Part shown: piece by piece, positions 6,055 through 6,984 of the stretch
Layout: each line of letters opens with the position of its first letter
Numbering within the stretch: the stretch's first letter is position 1
Source of the DNA: an uncultured Clostridia bacterium
GTDB taxonomy: Bacteria; Bacillota; Clostridia; Christensenellales; UBA1242
Direction: 5' to 3'
Length of the DNA: 6,984 nt
Assembly: GCA_947625955.1 (NCBI GenBank)
Contig: CANQQH010000061.1
Location: 1-6,984 of the forward strand
Made by a program: the position numbers and the translations under genes
Notes under the pieces: generated by a model
Database searches by the model: none
What the model was told of the DNA's origin: nothing
Seen by the model: only the letters and a program-made list of their open reading frames with translations

Positions 6055-6080
6055 AAAAAAAGCGAGGTTTGTTCCCCGCT
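6055..6080 (-). terminator. Rho-independent terminator of trpS
   Basis: On the minus strand, AGCGGGG (6080-6074) pairs with CCTCGCT (6067-6061) with one G-U pair around a 6-nt loop. Six T follow (6060-6055). The first stem bases are the AG of the trpS TAG stop, so the stop codon sits inside the hairpin. Confidence 0.88.
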
Positions 6081-6984
6081 AACAAATTCCAACGGCGTTT
6101 CGCGCGCGTTTTATTGTTTCTCTTGCAACTTTCTGTGCCTTTCGCTTGCCACTTTCGAGTATTTTCTCAACCTCATCGTAGTGGCTCATGTAGTAGGCAT
6201 ATTTCTCTCGCATTGGTTTGAGATACTCGTTCGCAACTTTGAAAAGCTCTTGTTTCGCTTCTGCCCAGCTTATGCCCTCTGCGAACCTTTGCGCCATCAA
6301 AAGCGTTTGACTTTGCGACGCAAACAACTTATAGAACGTGAAAATTGGCGAATCAAAAGGTTTTGGTTCATCTGGCAAAGAGCTGTCGGTCTTGATTGAG
6401 CTGATTAATTTTTTCAGCTCGTTCTCAGGCGCAAACAAAGGGATTGTGTTGCCATAGCTTTTGCTCATTTTTCTGCCGTCGATTCCCGGAATAACGGCAA
6501 CATTTTCGTTGATTATCTCGCTTGGAACAACGAAGGTGTTTGAGTATGTTTTGTTGAAGGCCTTTGCGATATCTCGCGCCATTTCAACATGCTGCTTTTG
6601 GTCTGCGCCGACAGGAACTAACTTTGCATTGAACAAGAGGATGTCGGCAGCCATCAAGATTGGGTAGTTGAAAAGCCCCATGTTAACATAGAAGTCAACA
6701 TCCTTTCCCTCACTCGTTGCGCGCTCGGTTGCTGCCTTATAGGCATGCGCCCTGTTCATGAGCCCTTTGCTCGTCACGTTGTTGAGAAGCCAGTTGAGTT
6801 CTGTCACTTCTGGAATGTCACTTTGCCTATAAAAAACAACTTTCTTTGGGTCGAGCCCGCACGCAAGCCATGTGCAAGCGATCTCGCGGGTTAGCCTTTC
6901 AAGTTCCTTTGGGTCTTTCACAAAGTTGAGCGCGTGATAGTCGGCGATGAAGAAAAAACCTTGAACATCACTACTTTCGCTCAT
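6079..6984 (-). CDS. trpS: Tryptophanyl-tRNA synthetase, N-terminus cut by window edge
   Basis: Class I aminoacyl-tRNA synthetase that activates tryptophan with ATP and charges tRNA-Trp in the cytosol. The 301 visible residues carry the class I signature loop GRKMSKSYGNT (KMSKS at fragment residues 172-176). They also carry the TrpRS-typical stretches FFIADYHAL (about 10-19), MAADILLF (about 111-118, whose Asp contacts the indole nitrogen in known TrpRS) and VPVGADQKQHVEMARD (about 123-138). The HIGH-like motif (GxxPSGxxHxGN), which lies before the FIADYHAL stretch in this family, is absent. An ATG happens to fall on the last window bases, so I read the gene as continuing beyond 6984 rather than starting there. 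About 20-40 residues should be missing; bacterial TrpRS is usually about 320-350 aa. The stop is TAG at 6079-6081 and lies inside the terminator stem. The next gene has its own promoter, so trpS probably ends its transcript here. Confidence 0.97.
   Translation of the reverse strand: MSESSDVQGFFFIADYHALNFVKDPKELERLTREIACTWLACGLDPKKVVFYRQSDIPEVTELNWLLNNVTSKGLMNRAHAYKAATERATSEGKDVDFYVNMGLFNYPILMAADILLFNAKLVPVGADQKQHVEMARDIAKAFNKTYSNTFVVPSEIINENVAVIPGIDGRKMSKSYGNTIPLFAPENELKKLISSIKTDSSLPDEPKPFDSPIFTFYKLFASQSQTLLMAQRFAEGISWAEAKQELFKVANEYLKPMREKYAYYMSHYDEVEKILESGKRKAQKVARETIKRARNAVGIC

Overview
The window reads as chromosomal DNA from an AT-rich bacterium, most likely an uncultured low-G+C Firmicutes-type organism. 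The grounds are strong GGAGG-type ribosome binding sites, sigma-A-like TTGACx / TAnnnT promoters, U-tract terminators and only TAA or TAG stops in the visible genes. Tryptophan is read from TGG and no in-frame TGA is needed, so the standard code fits. This taxonomic guess is inference. Every gene I can support is on the minus strand, so transcription runs from high to low coordinates.

In transcription order: (1) 6984-6079 is trpS (tryptophanyl-tRNA synthetase), cut at its N-terminus by the window edge and closed by a terminator at 6080-6055. (2) 5914-4244 is a monocistronic gene for an exported right-handed beta-helix protein. Its promoter region carries a run of 13 G on the coding strand between the -35-like and -10-like boxes, the layout of a phase-variable promoter. 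A terminator overlaps its stop codon. (3) 4138-3044 is a two-gene unit with a clear promoter, encoding two small helical proteins of unknown function. The first is split by a -1 frameshift at an A AAA AAC heptamer. A strong terminator follows. (4) 3042-256 is a three-gene unit with a promoter overlapped by a palindrome: a small coiled-coil protein, proS (prolyl-tRNA synthetase) and another small coiled-coil protein, then a terminator. (5) 1-255 has no gene. It holds a near-consensus minus-strand promoter whose transcript would begin with a perfect hairpin and run at least about 158 nt to the left edge without a usable reading frame.

The two synthetases are housekeeping genes that charge tRNA-Trp and tRNA-Pro. 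The four small helical proteins (about 145-171 aa) share a general look: acidic/basic heptad-rich sequence, no signal peptide and no membrane segment. I recognise none of them. The two most distinctive signals are the poly-G promoter in front of the exported protein gene and the frameshift in the first small helical gene. I see no mobile element, CRISPR array, tRNA or rRNA.
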